Below are positions 43,618 to 53,098 of a DNA stretch of 64,000 bases, piece after piece. Source of the DNA: Aurantiacibacter suaedae (GTDB lineage: Bacteria > Pseudomonadota > Alphaproteobacteria > Sphingomonadales > Sphingomonadaceae); NCBI RefSeq assembly GCF_005434915.1, contig NZ_SKCG01000001.1:1054001-1118000 (forward strand), given 5' to 3'. Position numbers and translations under genes: made by a program. How positions within the stretch are numbered: the stretch's first letter is position 1; each line of letters opens with the position of its first letter. The notes beneath the pieces were generated by a model. The model had not been told where the DNA came from. It searched no databases and saw only the letters and a list, made by a program, of their open reading frames with translations.

Positions 43618-45063
43618 GTGAAGAGCGAATGGAAACGGGCGCTGCGCCATGCGCCGCTGTTGTCTTTGGTGGCGCTGGTCTCGGCCTGCGCGGGGCAGCC
43701 TTTCGCGGCTCCGGCGCCGCGCGTTGCCGTGCCGGAAGGCTGGGCAGAAACCGATGCGCCGCTCGTCTCGCCCGATACCTCCGCTTACTGGCACCAGCTC
43801 GGTGATCCGCTGCTAAGCGAACTGGTCGAACAGGCCATCGTGCAGAACCGCGATATTGCCGCTAGCGCCGCGCGGCTCGATCAGGCGCGCGCCGCCTTGG
43901 TTCAGGCGCGCGCGGCTTACTTCCCCACACTGAATGCGAGCGGCAGTGCAGCACGCGATGTCGGGGACCTTTCGCGTGACGGGGTGCCGCTCTCACTCGG
44001 CATCGATGCTGCGTGGGAGGCCGATCTGTTCGGGCAGGTTTCGGGCAATGTCGCCGCCGCGCGCGCCGATCTGGCGGCGCAGGGCTATGGCCTGGCCGAT
44101 CTGCAACGGCTGATCGTCGGGCAGGTCGCCTTGCAGACGATCAACGCCCGCGCGCTAGCCGAGCAGCTGGCGATTGCGCGCGACACGCTCGGCAATCAGC
44201 GCGAGAACCTCCAGATCGCGCGCTGGCGCAATCAGGCCGGGCTCGTCTCCAGCCTCGATGTCGAGCAAGCCCGTACGCAGGTGGCGCAGACGGCGGCGAC
44301 CATTCCCTCGCTCGAAGCAAGTCTTGCCGCCACTGCCAATGCCATCTCGACGCTTATCGGAGAGCCACCGGGCCGCGTGCTGGCGGAGTTCGACATCGGC
44401 ACCCCCGTCCCTACCCCGCCCACACTGGCGGGCCTTGCAGCCCCCGCCGCGCTGCTCGAACGCCGCCCTGACCTGCGCGCCGCCGAGGCTTCGCTTTACG
44501 CCGCCGGTGCCCGCATCGGCGTCGCCCGCGCGCAGCTGTTGCCGCTGGTGCGGCTGACCGGCTCGATCGGAACCGGTCCGGTGACCGCCGGCAACCTGTT
44601 CGACATGGTGGCCGGCGGACTGGTTGGCAGCATCAGCCAGCTCCTGTTCGACGGCGGCCGCACCGCCGCGCAGGTCGACAGCGCCGAAGCCGGGGCCGAG
44701 GCCGCGCTGGCGCAGTGGGAAGGCGCGATCCTCGCCGCGCTCGAAGAAGTCGAAAGCGCCGCTGTGTCCCGTCGCACCGCCGACCAGCGCGTGACGATCA
44801 ACGAAGAGGGGCTCGATGCGGCCAACAATTCGGCGATCCTTGCGCGCAGCCAGTACGAGGCCGGGCTGATCGACTTCCGCACCCTGCTCACCGCCGAAAG
44901 CGCGCTGCTTTCCGCGCGCAACCAACTCGTCGCCGCCGAGGCCGACCGCGCCAGCGCCTTCGTCCAGCTGACGCAGGCGCTCGGCGGCGGGTGGAGCGAT
45001 GATGCCTATGACTTTCCCCTGAGCGGCTCACCGTCGAGCCCCAGCGACAGGACCGACCCATGA
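43618..45063 (+). CDS. NodT-family outer-membrane efflux lipoprotein
   Basis: A 481-residue TolC-like outer membrane factor with a lipoprotein signal (LVALVSAC, Cys about 22) and the two repeated OEP domains (about 65-255 and 275-460), each rich in coiled-coil Ala/Arg/Gln. RRPDLRAAEASLYAAGARIGVARAQ is a NodT-family hallmark. It begins an operon with a MacA-like adaptor and MacB-like ABC transporter. GTG 43618 is used; the stop overlaps the next start. Confidence 0.92.
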   Translation: MKSEWKRALRHAPLLSLVALVSACAGQPFAAPAPRVAVPEGWAETDAPLVSPDTSAYWHQLGDPLLSELVEQAIVQNRDIAASAARLDQARAALVQARAAYFPTLNASGSAARDVGDLSRDGVPLSLGIDAAWEADLFGQVSGNVAAARADLAAQGYGLADLQRLIVGQVALQTINARALAEQLAIARDTLGNQRENLQIARWRNQAGLVSSLDVEQARTQVAQTAATIPSLEASLAATANAISTLIGEPPGRVLAEFDIGTPVPTPPTLAGLAAPAALLERRPDLRAAEASLYAAGARIGVARAQLLPLVRLTGSIGTGPVTAGNLFDMVAGGLVGSISQLLFDGGRTAAQVDSAEAGAEAALAQWEGAILAALEEVESAAVSRRTADQRVTINEEGLDAANNSAILARSQYEAGLIDFRTLLTAESALLSARNQLVAAEADRASAFVQLTQALGGGWSDDAYDFPLSGSPSSPSDRTDP

Positions 45064-46346
45064 GCGATGAGACCATCGACGATTTTCTCGGCACCGAGAG
45101 CAAGCCCAAGTGGTACAAGCGCAAAATCGTGTGGGCGATTGCGGCGCTGATCTTTGCGGGCATTGTCGCAGCGCTGGTGTTCGGCGGAAGCAAGGACGAA
45201 ACGCCCTATGTCACCGAGGAGGTTACCACGCGCTCGCTCGATCTGGTGGTGACGGCAACGGGCAACCTGCGGCCCACCAATCAGGTCGAGGTCGGCTCGG
45301 AGGTCTCGGGCCGGATCGACCGGGTTCTGGTCGATGTGAACGACCGGGTCACTCAGGGGCAGGTGCTTGCCTATATCAATACCGACGTGATCGACGACCA
45401 GATCACGCAGGCGCGCGCGCAGCTTGCCGCGGCCCGCGCCGCAGTTGAGCAATCGCGCGCCACGCTGGCGGTGGATCGGGCGCAGCTTGAGCGGCTGCGC
45501 GAGGTCTATCGCCTGTCGGACGGGCGCGTGCCTTCGAAGGTCGAGATGGAGCAGGCCGAGGGCGCGTTGCAGCGCAGCCAGGCCGGGTTGACCTCGGCGC
45601 AGGCCAATGTCGTGTCAGCGCAGGCCTCGCTCTCCAGCGCCCAGACCCAGCGTGACCGGGCGGTGATCCGCTCGCCGGTATCGGGGGTGGTGCTGGTGCG
45701 GCAGGTGGAGCCGGGGCAGACCGTGGCGGCCAGCTTCAACACCCCCACCCTGTTCATCCTCGCCGAAGACCTCTCGGTGATGCAGCTGCGCGTGAAAGTC
45801 GACGAGGCCGATGTCGGGCAGGTCGAGGCCGGACAGAAGGCGACCTTCACGGTCGATGCCTATCCGGGCCGCCAGTTCCCCGCCGAGGTGGAGCGGATCG
45901 ACCTTGCCTCGGGCAACATCTCCACCAGCGAGCAGGCCGGGCAGGCCCAGGCCAACGCCGTGGTGGAATATGAGGCGCGGCTCACCGTCGCCAACCCCGA
46001 GGGCCTGTTGCGCCCCGGCATGACGGCCACGGCCAACATCGCCACCAGCTCCACTGCGCGCCAGCTGGCCGTGCCCAACGGCGCGCTGCGTTTCAAGCCC
46101 CCCACGCAAGAGGAAAGCGGCGGCATCGATATCGGCGGCGACGACTTCGGGCTGGAGCGCGAGGAAGCCCGCGCAACCATCGGTGCGGGCTCTAAGCAGA
46201 ACGTCTATGTGCTTGAGGCCGACGGCTCCTTGCGCGAGGTCGCTGTCACCACCGGCCTGTCCGATGGGCGTTACACCGTGGTTACGTCGGACGAGCTTAC
46301 GGAGGGGATGAAGGTCGTAACCGCGCTCAAGGCTGCGGGCGAGTAA
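45060..46346 (+). CDS. macA: MacA-like periplasmic adaptor (RND/MFP family)
   Basis: A 428-residue membrane fusion protein. It has one N-terminal transmembrane helix (about 23-43), a biotinyl-lipoyl-like domain (QVEVGSEVSGRIDRVLVDVNDRV), a coiled-coil hairpin (about 110-190), and a beta-barrel with RSPVSGVVLVRQVEPGQTV. It bridges the inner-membrane ABC transporter to the outer-membrane factor. It overlaps the upstream gene by ATGA and is 12 bases before the ATPase gene. Confidence 0.9.
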   Translation: MSDETIDDFLGTESKPKWYKRKIVWAIAALIFAGIVAALVFGGSKDETPYVTEEVTTRSLDLVVTATGNLRPTNQVEVGSEVSGRIDRVLVDVNDRVTQGQVLAYINTDVIDDQITQARAQLAAARAAVEQSRATLAVDRAQLERLREVYRLSDGRVPSKVEMEQAEGALQRSQAGLTSAQANVVSAQASLSSAQTQRDRAVIRSPVSGVVLVRQVEPGQTVAASFNTPTLFILAEDLSVMQLRVKVDEADVGQVEAGQKATFTVDAYPGRQFPAEVERIDLASGNISTSEQAGQAQANAVVEYEARLTVANPEGLLRPGMTATANIATSSTARQLAVPNGALRFKPPTQEESGGIDIGGDDFGLEREEARATIGAGSKQNVYVLEADGSLREVAVTTGLSDGRYTVVTSDELTEGMKVVTALKAAGE

Positions 46347-46358
46347 GGCGAAAAGGCC

Positions 46359-47081
46359 ATGTCCGAACCGCCGATCATCGAGCTTCGCGGCATCACCAAG
46401 ACCTTTGGCGAGGGCGCTGCGGCGTTTCAGGCGCTGAAGGGCGTGGATCTTGTCGTCGAGCGCGGCGACTTTCTAGCGGTGATGGGGCCGTCCGGCTCAG
46501 GCAAGTCGACCACGATGAACATTCTGGGCTGCCTCGACCAGCCGAGCGGCGGCGTGTTCAAATTCCTCGGGCACGAGGTGCAGTCGCTGAGCAAAGACCA
46601 ACGCTCGCTGCTGCGGCGGCGCTATCTCGGCTTCGTGTTCCAGGGCTTCAACCTTCTGGCGCGGACCACGGCGGCGGAAAATGTCGAGCTACCGCTGATC
46701 TATCGCGGGGCGACCCGCACCGAACGGCGCGATGCGGCGTTGAGAGCGCTTGACCGGGTGGGCCTGCTGCCCTGGGCCGATCACACCCCGGCCGAGCTTT
46801 CGGGCGGACAACAGCAGCGCGTCGCCATCGCCCGCGCGCTTGTGACCGATCCCGAAGTGCTGCTGGCCGACGAGCCGACCGGCAACCTCGATTCCGAACG
46901 CTCGGTCGAGATCATGAAGTTCATGGCCGAGCTGAACGATCAGGGCATCACCGTGCTGATGGTGACCCACGAGCCCGAAATGGCCGACTACGCCAAGACC
47001 GTGGTCCACTTCAAAGACGGGCTGGTCGAGCGGAGCGAACAGTCTGAGCGGCTCGCGCTGAAGCAGGGGGCGCAAGGCTGA
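46359..47081 (+). CDS. MacB-type ABC transporter ATPase
   Basis: A 240-residue ABC ATPase of the LolD/MacB group: Walker [13 protein letters not shown] (about 44-55), Q-loop FVFQGFNLL, signature [15 protein letters not shown], Walker [13 protein letters not shown] and the His switch VTHEPE. In E. coli the MacB ATPase is fused to its permease, while here it is a separate gene coupled to the permease. Confidence 0.93.
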   Translation: MSEPPIIELRGITKTFGEGAAAFQALKGVDLVVERGDFLAVMGPSGSGKSTTMNILGCLDQPSGGVFKFLGHEVQSLSKDQRSLLRRRYLGFVFQGFNLLARTTAAENVELPLIYRGATRTERRDAALRALDRVGLLPWADHTPAELSGGQQQRVAIARALVTDPEVLLADEPTGNLDSERSVEIMKFMAELNDQGITVLMVTHEPEMADYAKTVVHFKDGLVERSEQSERLALKQGAQG

Positions 47082-48277
47082 TGCTTGGCACCTCGCTCAT
47101 GCTCGCCTTCCGCGAGATTCGCCGCCACCTGATGCGCAGCTTCCTGACGACGCTGGGCATCATCATCGGCGTTTCGGCAGTCATCACCATGGTGACGCTG
47201 GGGCGCGGAGTGACGGCGGATATCGAGGAGCAGATATCCTCGCTCGGCTCGAATATGTTCTTCGTGTTCCCGATCACCGGCGAACGCGGGCAGATCCGCC
47301 CCTTCGACGAGCGCGATGTCGACGCCGTGCGCGAGCAGATCGCCGGGGTGAAATCGGTTGCCGGGCAAATCGATCAGAGCGTGACCGCGATCTACAACGG
47401 ACAGGACTGGGATACGAAGGTCGAAGGCGTCAGCCGCGCCTTCATGGATGCGCGCGGGATCGAGATCGACCAAGGCCGCCTCTTCACCGACGAGGAGGAA
47501 AGCGCCGGTGCCAACGTCTGCATCGTCGGCCCGACCGTGGTCGAGGAGATGTTCGGCGCTGTGGCAAGCCCGCTGGGCGAACGGATGCGGCTCGACAATG
47601 TCAGTTGCCAGGTGATCGGCGTGTTCGCCAGCCGCGGCAACGTCGGCGGCGGCGGGGACGACGACAACTCGGTGTTCATGCCGCTCACCAACGTCCAACG
47701 CCGCTTCGCCGGCAGCAACAACATCGGCTACATGGCTGTCTCTTACGACAGCGGCTATGACAACACGGCGATGATCGACGCGCTCGTCAGCCTGCTGCGC
47801 GAGCGGCGCGTGCTGCTGGAGGGTCAGGCCAACGATTTCGACATCGTGGATACCGCCGAGATCAACGAAACCGTCTCTAGCACGGTCGGCACCATGACCG
47901 TGATGGTGGCCGCTATTGCCGCGATCAGTCTGGTGGTTGGAGGCGTCGGGATCATGAACATCATGCTCGTCTCGGTGACCGAGCGCACCCGCGAAATCGG
48001 CATTCGTCTCGCCATCGGCGCGCTGGCCCGCGAGGTGAGGCTGCAATTTCTCACCGAGGCTGTGGTGCTATGCTGCTTCGGCGGGCTGGTGGGAATCGTG
48101 CTAGGCTTCGTGTTTTCGGTGAGCCTGTCGGCAGCGCTGGGCTTTCCCTTCGTGTTCGACCCCTTCATCAACGTGTTGAGCTTTGTAATCTCGGCGCTGA
48201 TCGGGGTGATGTTCGGCTATTTCCCTGCCCGCCGCGCGAGCCAGCTCGACCCGATCGAGGCGCTGCGACACGAATAG
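47081..48277 (+). CDS. MacB-type ABC transporter permease
   Basis: A 398-residue FtsX-like permease with one N-terminal transmembrane helix (about 22-44), a large periplasmic MacB core domain (about 50-255) and three C-terminal helices (about 270-390). VGGVGIMNIMLVSVTERTREIGIR is the MacB/FtsX signature. With the ATPase, adaptor and outer-membrane factor it should export a drug, peptide or siderophore; the substrate cannot be read. Confidence 0.92.
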   Translation: MLGTSLMLAFREIRRHLMRSFLTTLGIIIGVSAVITMVTLGRGVTADIEEQISSLGSNMFFVFPITGERGQIRPFDERDVDAVREQIAGVKSVAGQIDQSVTAIYNGQDWDTKVEGVSRAFMDARGIEIDQGRLFTDEEESAGANVCIVGPTVVEEMFGAVASPLGERMRLDNVSCQVIGVFASRGNVGGGGDDDNSVFMPLTNVQRRFAGSNNIGYMAVSYDSGYDNTAMIDALVSLLRERRVLLEGQANDFDIVDTAEINETVSSTVGTMTVMVAAIAAISLVVGGVGIMNIMLVSVTERTREIGIRLAIGALAREVRLQFLTEAVVLCCFGGLVGIVLGFVFSVSLSAALGFPFVFDPFINVLSFVISALIGVMFGYFPARRASQLDPIEALRHE

Positions 48278-48289
48278 GGCAGAGCCTAG

Positions 48290-48315
48290 GCCCTCCCCCG
48301 CGCTGGAGGGAGGGC
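48290..48315. terminator. Hairpin between convergent efflux operon and pirin gene
   Basis: GCCCTCCC (48290-48297) pairs with GGGAGGGC (48308-48315). It lies between two convergent genes and could end both transcripts, but no T-run follows on either side. Confidence 0.45.
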
Positions 48316-48324
48316 TACGCGGTC

Positions 48325-49020
48325 TCAGGCCGTTTCGACCATCACCACTTCGGCGTCTTCAAGCGCCTTGACTGTCAGCGTGTCGACATCGGCAATCGCC
48401 ACCCCGTCGCGGGTTTCGGCCACTTGCCCGTCGATCTCGATCTTGCCGCGCGCTGGCACCAGATAGCCCTTGCGACCGCCGAGCTCGTAGGTGACGCTTT
48501 CACCAGCTGCCACTGTCGCGCCGAGGACGCGGGCATTGGCGTGGATCGTCAACGCATCGTCATCGCCTTCACGCCCGCTAGCCAGCACTTCGAACCGCCC
48601 CGCCCGCTCGCCGCGCGGGAACTCGCGGGTGCCCCAGCTCGGCGCGTGGCCTTGCCGGTCGGGCAGAATCCATATCTGGAAGCTGTGGGTCTGCTCGTCT
48701 TCCATATTGTATTCGGCATGGGTGATGCCGGTGCCTGCGCTCATCACCTGAATGTCACCAGCCTTCGTGCGCCCCTCGTTGCCGAGGCTGTCGCGGTGAG
48801 AAATCGCGCCTTCGAGGACATAGGTGATGATCTCCATGTTCTCGTGCGGGTGCGGCGGAAAGCCGCTCTTTGCGGCGATCTTGTCGTCGTTCCATACCCG
48901 GAGCGCACCCCAGTGCAGGCGATCCTGCCGGAAATAGTCGGCGAATGAGAAATGGAAATTGGCGTCAAGCCAGCCGTGGTTGGACTTGCCGAGATCGGCG
49001 AATTTGCGAACTTCGATCAT
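48325..49020 (-). CDS. Pirin-family bicupin
   Basis: A 231-residue pirin with the N-terminal cupin metal site FPPHPHENMEIITYVLEGAI (His-His-Glu) and GTGITHAEYN. Some bacterial pirins, such as YhhW, act as quercetin 2,3-dioxygenases. ATG 49020 follows a strong AAAGGAGG, and the longer upstream ORF has no support. It stands alone. Confidence 0.92.
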   Translation of the reverse strand: MIEVRKFADLGKSNHGWLDANFHFSFADYFRQDRLHWGALRVWNDDKIAAKSGFPPHPHENMEIITYVLEGAISHRDSLGNEGRTKAGDIQVMSAGTGITHAEYNMEDEQTHSFQIWILPDRQGHAPSWGTREFPRGERAGRFEVLASGREGDDDALTIHANARVLGATVAAGESVTYELGGRKGYLVPARGKIEIDGQVAETRDGVAIADVDTLTVKALEDAEVVMVETA

Positions 49021-49117
49021 GCGAATGATCCTCCTTTGCCCGCTAGATGGCGATTGCTTCGCCGCTGGCAAAGGGGGCCATGACAGGCGTTTCCGATTAC
49101 TGTGATCGCCAGCGGCG

Positions 49118-50167
49118 TCAGCCTGCGAAGGCAGACCAGCGTTCGTTCTCAGGCAGCGGTGCAAAGATGGCATCGAGCATGGCCTCGCTCACGTCCTCGG
49201 GCCGGGCCGGATTCCACACCGGCGCATTGTCCTTGTCGATCAACACCGCGCGCACGCCCTCGGCAAAATCGGATCGCACGATCATCCGGCACACGATCGC
49301 ATATTCGCGCGCCATCTCCTCGGCGAAATCCTCGCGCCGAGCCCCCTCGGCGAGAAGTCGCAGCGCGACCTTGCTGGTTGTCGGGCATTTGGCGCTCACC
49401 GCCGCCAACTCCTTGCCCGCCCACTTGCCATCGTCAGCCGCGAGCGAGGCGACTATGTCCTCCAGCTGGTCACTCGCGAAGTGCCGGGCGATGTTATCGG
49501 CATTGCCAGCAAGGCGCGCAGGAGGCGGGGTGGCAGACAGTTCGCTGAGGATAGCTTCGGCGCGCTCTGGCTGCGCGGCAATGCGCGCCTTGGCTTCATC
49601 GATCGCAGCGCTGTCCAGATAGTGGGTGGCAAGCCCGGCCCACAGGCACTCGGCCCCATCGAGCCGCGCCCCGGTCAGCGCGAGGAACTGGCCGAGCCGG
49701 CCCGGAAGCCGCGCGAAGGTGTAGCCCGCCCCGGCATCGGGAAACAGGCCGATGGCCCCTTCGGGCATGGCAAACAGCGTGTTCTGGGTCGCCACGCGGA
49801 ACTTGGCGGGAAGCGATATGCCTACCCCTCCGCCCATGGTCACGCCGTCCATGAAGGTCACCACCGGCTTGGGATAGCTGAACAGCATGTGGTTAAGGCG
49901 GTATTCGGCCAGGAAGAAGGCGCGTCCCTCGCTGCCATCCTCCTCCACCACCGAGCGGCGCACCGCGGCTACATCGCCCCCGGCGCAAAAACCGCGTTCG
50001 CCCGCGTGGTCGATTATAACCGCAGCAACAGAACCATCGCTACGCCACGCGAGCAATGCCGCGAGAGCCTCCTCGCACATCTCCCGCGTCATCGCGTTAA
50101 GCGCCTTGCCGCGCGACAGTGACAGGCGCGCGGCCTGCCCTCCTTTCGAAATCGTGATCCCGGTCAT
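49118..50167 (-). CDS. 3-hydroxyisobutyryl-CoA hydrolase-like crotonase
   Basis: A 349-residue member of the enoyl-CoA hydratase family with the HIBYL-CoA hydrolase features: GFCAGGDVAAVRRS, KPVVTFMDGVTMGGGVGIS and MPEGAIGLFPDAGAGYTFARLPG, plus the long C-terminal extension of that group. The expected reaction is hydrolysis of 3-hydroxyisobutyryl-CoA in valine breakdown. ATG 50167 is chosen as the first Met before the conserved core. Confidence 0.88.
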   Translation of the reverse strand: MTGITISKGGQAARLSLSRGKALNAMTREMCEEALAALLAWRSDGSVAAVIIDHAGERGFCAGGDVAAVRRSVVEEDGSEGRAFFLAEYRLNHMLFSYPKPVVTFMDGVTMGGGVGISLPAKFRVATQNTLFAMPEGAIGLFPDAGAGYTFARLPGRLGQFLALTGARLDGAECLWAGLATHYLDSAAIDEAKARIAAQPERAEAILSELSATPPPARLAGNADNIARHFASDQLEDIVASLAADDGKWAGKELAAVSAKCPTTSKVALRLLAEGARREDFAEEMAREYAIVCRMIVRSDFAEGVRAVLIDKDNAPVWNPARPEDVSEAMLDAIFAPLPENERWSAFAG

Positions 50168-50226
50168 GCGCGCTTCATCGCGGGGCCGCCGCGAAAGTGC
50201 AAGCCGGTTGCCGTTCCGCGGAGAGC

Positions 50227-52293
50227 CTAGCGCCCCCAATCCTCGTTGGCGCGAGCGATGATATAGGAATGGATCGCCTCGGCATCGTCGTCGCTCAAAA
50301 TGTCGGCAAAGCTGGCCATGCCCTTGTCGAGATAGATCCCGCCAAGCACGATATCGGCAAACTTGTCGTGCGTGGCGCGGTCCATGTGGCGCAGGTCTTT
50401 CACGCCGCCGATGGCGTTCTGGCCATGGCACAGCGCGCAGGTCTGCGCGAACAGCGCGCGTCCGCGCTCGACAGTCGCTTCATTGGCACGCAGGCGCGGC
50501 GGCTCGGGCGGCGCGCTTGCTTGCGGCGGAAGCGTTGGCAATTGGGCCGTTCCGCCAAGCTTGAACACCAGCAGCCGTGCCGCGCTGCGCGGCAGTTCGG
50601 TCCCGGCGCCGCGCTCGATCTGGGCAGCCCCTCCGCCCCACCCGGCGTTGACCGCCACATATTGCACCCCATCGAGCATATAGGTGATGCCGCCTGCCAC
50701 CGGCGCGCTCTGCGTGGGATAGCTCCACAGCTCCTCGCCGGTGCGCGCATCGAAGGCGGCGAAGGTCTGCCGGGTGGTGCCCTCGAACACGAGGTCGGAC
50801 GCAGTAACGAAGACCCCGCCGTTGCCGTGGCGCGGCAATTCGACCCGCCATGCCGCCTCCTGCTTCACCGGGTCCCATGCGGTGAGCCAGGCCTTTTCGT
50901 ATTGCGCCGCCTCGGCAAAGAGATCGCCTTGTATCCGCACGGCCTCTTCGCCCGTCGCCCCCCATCCCGAGTTTGAACGCAAGGGAGCCGGCGTCCACCC
51001 CGGCATCACCGCATAGGGAAAGGCCGACTGATAGGCCGGGAAATAGGCAAGCCCGGTACGCGGCGAGAAGGCCATCGGAAACCAATTGTGCGCCCCGCCC
51101 GGCCCAGGCGCGACCAGCACCGGCGTCTCGGTATATCGCACGCTTTCACGCGTGACCGGGCGGCCATCGGCGTCAAACCCCGCGTTCCAGTTCTGGAACA
51201 CGTGCGCTTCGGCGGAAATGAATTCCCCTGTCTCCCGGTCGAGTACGTAGAAAAACCCGTTCTTGGGCGCCTGAATCAAGACCTTGCGCTGGCGCCCGTC
51301 GATTTCGAGGTCCGCTTGAATCATCGACTGGGTGCAGGTCCAGTCCCACTCCTCACCGGGGTTCATCTGGTAGTGCCAGCGGTATTCGCCGCTATCGGCA
51401 TCGAGCGCCACGATCGAGCAGACGAACAGGTTGTCGCCCTCGTTGTTCGAGCGATAGAACCGCGAATGCGGAACCGAGTTACCGGTGCCGACATAGACGA
51501 GGTTCAGCTTGGGATCGTAGGCGAAGCTGTCCCACGGGTTGGCCCCGCCGCCCAGCTGCCGCCACAGGCCTTCATCGGCCCAGGTCGCGCGCATCATTGC
51601 GTTGACGCTGTCGCTCGCCTCGCCATCTGCGCGGTCTTCGGGATTGGGGGTGAGGTAGAACTTCCACAGCTTCTCGCCCGTATCGGCATCGAAAGCGGCG
51701 GCGAACCCGCGCACCCCCATGTCGCCGCCCGACTGGCCGATCACCACCTTGCCATCGAACACCCGCGGCGCGCCGGTGATCGAATAGGCGTAAGTCGTGT
51801 CTTCCGGAAAAGCGCGCGAAGTCCAGACCGGCTCGCCGCTGGCCCTGTCGAGCGCGATCAGCCGCCCGTCGAGCGTGGCGATGATGATCTTGCCCTCGTG
51901 CATCGCAAGGCCCCGGCTGACCGGCTCGCAGCAGGCATAGCGGCCATATTCGCGCGGCACCTTCGGATCGTAGGTCCACAACCGCTCGCCCGTGCGCGCA
52001 TCGTAGGCAATGGTGATGTTCCACGGCAACGTGTTGTAAAGCACGCCATCGGCATAAAGCGGCGTCGCCTCGACCCCGCGATAGGTGGCTAAGTCATCGT
52101 ACCAAGCGAGGCCGAGCTGGCTCACGTTCTGCGCGGTGATCTGCGTGAGCGGAGAATAGCGCTGCGCCGAATAGTCGCGCCCGTCGCTGGTCCATTCGCC
52201 CGCATCCGCCAGCGGAGTGGCGGCTTGCGGCGGGACTGTGGCCGTGGTGCAGGAGGCAAGCAGCAGGGCTGCCGCGATGGCGGGTATGCGCAA
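50227..52293 (-). CDS. PQQ-dependent quinohemoprotein alcohol dehydrogenase (lipoprotein)
   Basis: A 688-residue type II PQQ alcohol dehydrogenase. It has a lipoprotein signal (AALLLASC), an eight-bladed propeller (about 35-570) with the vicinal disulfide YACCEPVSRG, W-motifs, and a C-terminal cytochrome c domain (CALCH at about 619-623). The segment EEWDWTCTQ has the catalytic Asp followed two residues later by Thr. The lanthanide type has Asp there, so Ca2+ is expected. The start is TTG 52293, which gives a signal peptide and does not overlap the upstream gene; the longer ORF gives an implausible Arg-rich N-terminus. It is last in a five-gene coupled operon. Confidence 0.9.
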   Translation of the reverse strand: MRIPAIAAALLLASCTTATVPPQAATPLADAGEWTSDGRDYSAQRYSPLTQITAQNVSQLGLAWYDDLATYRGVEATPLYADGVLYNTLPWNITIAYDARTGERLWTYDPKVPREYGRYACCEPVSRGLAMHEGKIIIATLDGRLIALDRASGEPVWTSRAFPEDTTYAYSITGAPRVFDGKVVIGQSGGDMGVRGFAAAFDADTGEKLWKFYLTPNPEDRADGEASDSVNAMMRATWADEGLWRQLGGGANPWDSFAYDPKLNLVYVGTGNSVPHSRFYRSNNEGDNLFVCSIVALDADSGEYRWHYQMNPGEEWDWTCTQSMIQADLEIDGRQRKVLIQAPKNGFFYVLDRETGEFISAEAHVFQNWNAGFDADGRPVTRESVRYTETPVLVAPGPGGAHNWFPMAFSPRTGLAYFPAYQSAFPYAVMPGWTPAPLRSNSGWGATGEEAVRIQGDLFAEAAQYEKAWLTAWDPVKQEAAWRVELPRHGNGGVFVTASDLVFEGTTRQTFAAFDARTGEELWSYPTQSAPVAGGITYMLDGVQYVAVNAGWGGGAAQIERGAGTELPRSAARLLVFKLGGTAQLPTLPPQASAPPEPPRLRANEATVERGRALFAQTCALCHGQNAIGGVKDLRHMDRATHDKFADIVLGGIYLDKGMASFADILSDDDAEAIHSYIIARANEDWGR

Positions 52294-52297
52294 GGGT

Positions 52298-53098
52298 CTA
52301 GTCTCCGGGAGGCATGATCGGCTGGCTGCCGTTGACGGTGCGGCCGACGGTCTGGCTCTGGCGTTGTTCGGGCGTGCCGGGCGCACGGTGGTAGGCTCCG
52401 GCCTCGCCCGCGCCCGCCTCGAACACCTCACCCGTGGCTGGATGCGGATAGTGGAACGGCACGATGTAGTAGGCTGGATAGGTCAGGTAGACCACCGAGG
52501 GCGGCAGGTCGGGCGGCGGGTCGAACTTGTCGGGCCAGGTATTGTTGAGCGCGTTCTCGCCCCAGCCGTCCCAGTTTGTGTACATCGTGAAGGGGCCGGT
52601 CAGGCGGTTGATCCGCCACAAGCCGTCCTCGCCCTTCTCGAACGCATCTTCATAAAGCGGCAGGCCCCAGCCGCTCGACGCCATCACGAAGGCGCGCCCA
52701 CGCAGCCAGCCTTCGCGCCCGTCTTCGCTGATATGGGTGACGGGCTGGAACTGCATGTGGTTGACGAGAATGCCCATCGGCGCGCCGTCCGGCCCGAAGG
52801 CGGTCTGCATATATTCGAGCACCCGCTCGCGCCCGACAAAGATGCCCTTGCCGCCGATTTCAAGCGTGGCATCTTCGGCGAAGAGATTGGAGAGGTGCGT
52901 CCACTGGCCCTTGTCGACGAAGTAGCCGTAGGTGCGCTGGAGCGTCTCGATGGCGTTCATGTCTTCGAGCCGGGTAATGCGGCGGTCGAGCTCGTCGAGC
53001 TGCTGTTCTACGTCGTCCTGCGCGGTGGCGGGGGTGGTCAGAAAGCCCAGGACCAAGCCCGACAGCACAACACCCATGTTTCGGGTCACACGCATCAT
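52298..53098 (-). CDS. Exported NTF2/SnoaL-like protein (paralogue 1)
   Basis: A 266-residue protein with a signal peptide ending TPATAQDD, a short coiled coil (about 28-45), and an NTF2-like domain: MNAIETLQRTYGYFVDKGQWTHLSNLFAEDATLEIGG (read in two parts) is conserved in all three paralogues here. Later motifs are VNHMQFQPV, YEDAF and near the end YPHPATG. NTF2-fold gamma-formaldehyde lyases (LdpA, LsdE) of sphingomonads act on lignin diarylpropanes, so a lyase or dehydratase role is possible. The start overlaps the stop of paralogue 2 by four bases. Confidence 0.8.
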   Translation of the reverse strand: MMRVTRNMGVVLSGLVLGFLTTPATAQDDVEQQLDELDRRITRLEDMNAIETLQRTYGYFVDKGQWTHLSNLFAEDATLEIGGKGIFVGRERVLEYMQTAFGPDGAPMGILVNHMQFQPVTHISEDGREGWLRGRAFVMASSGWGLPLYEDAFEKGEDGLWRINRLTGPFTMYTNWDGWGENALNNTWPDKFDPPPDLPPSVVYLTYPAYYIVPFHYPHPATGEVFEAGAGEAGAYHRAPGTPEQRQSQTVGRTVNGSQPIMPPGD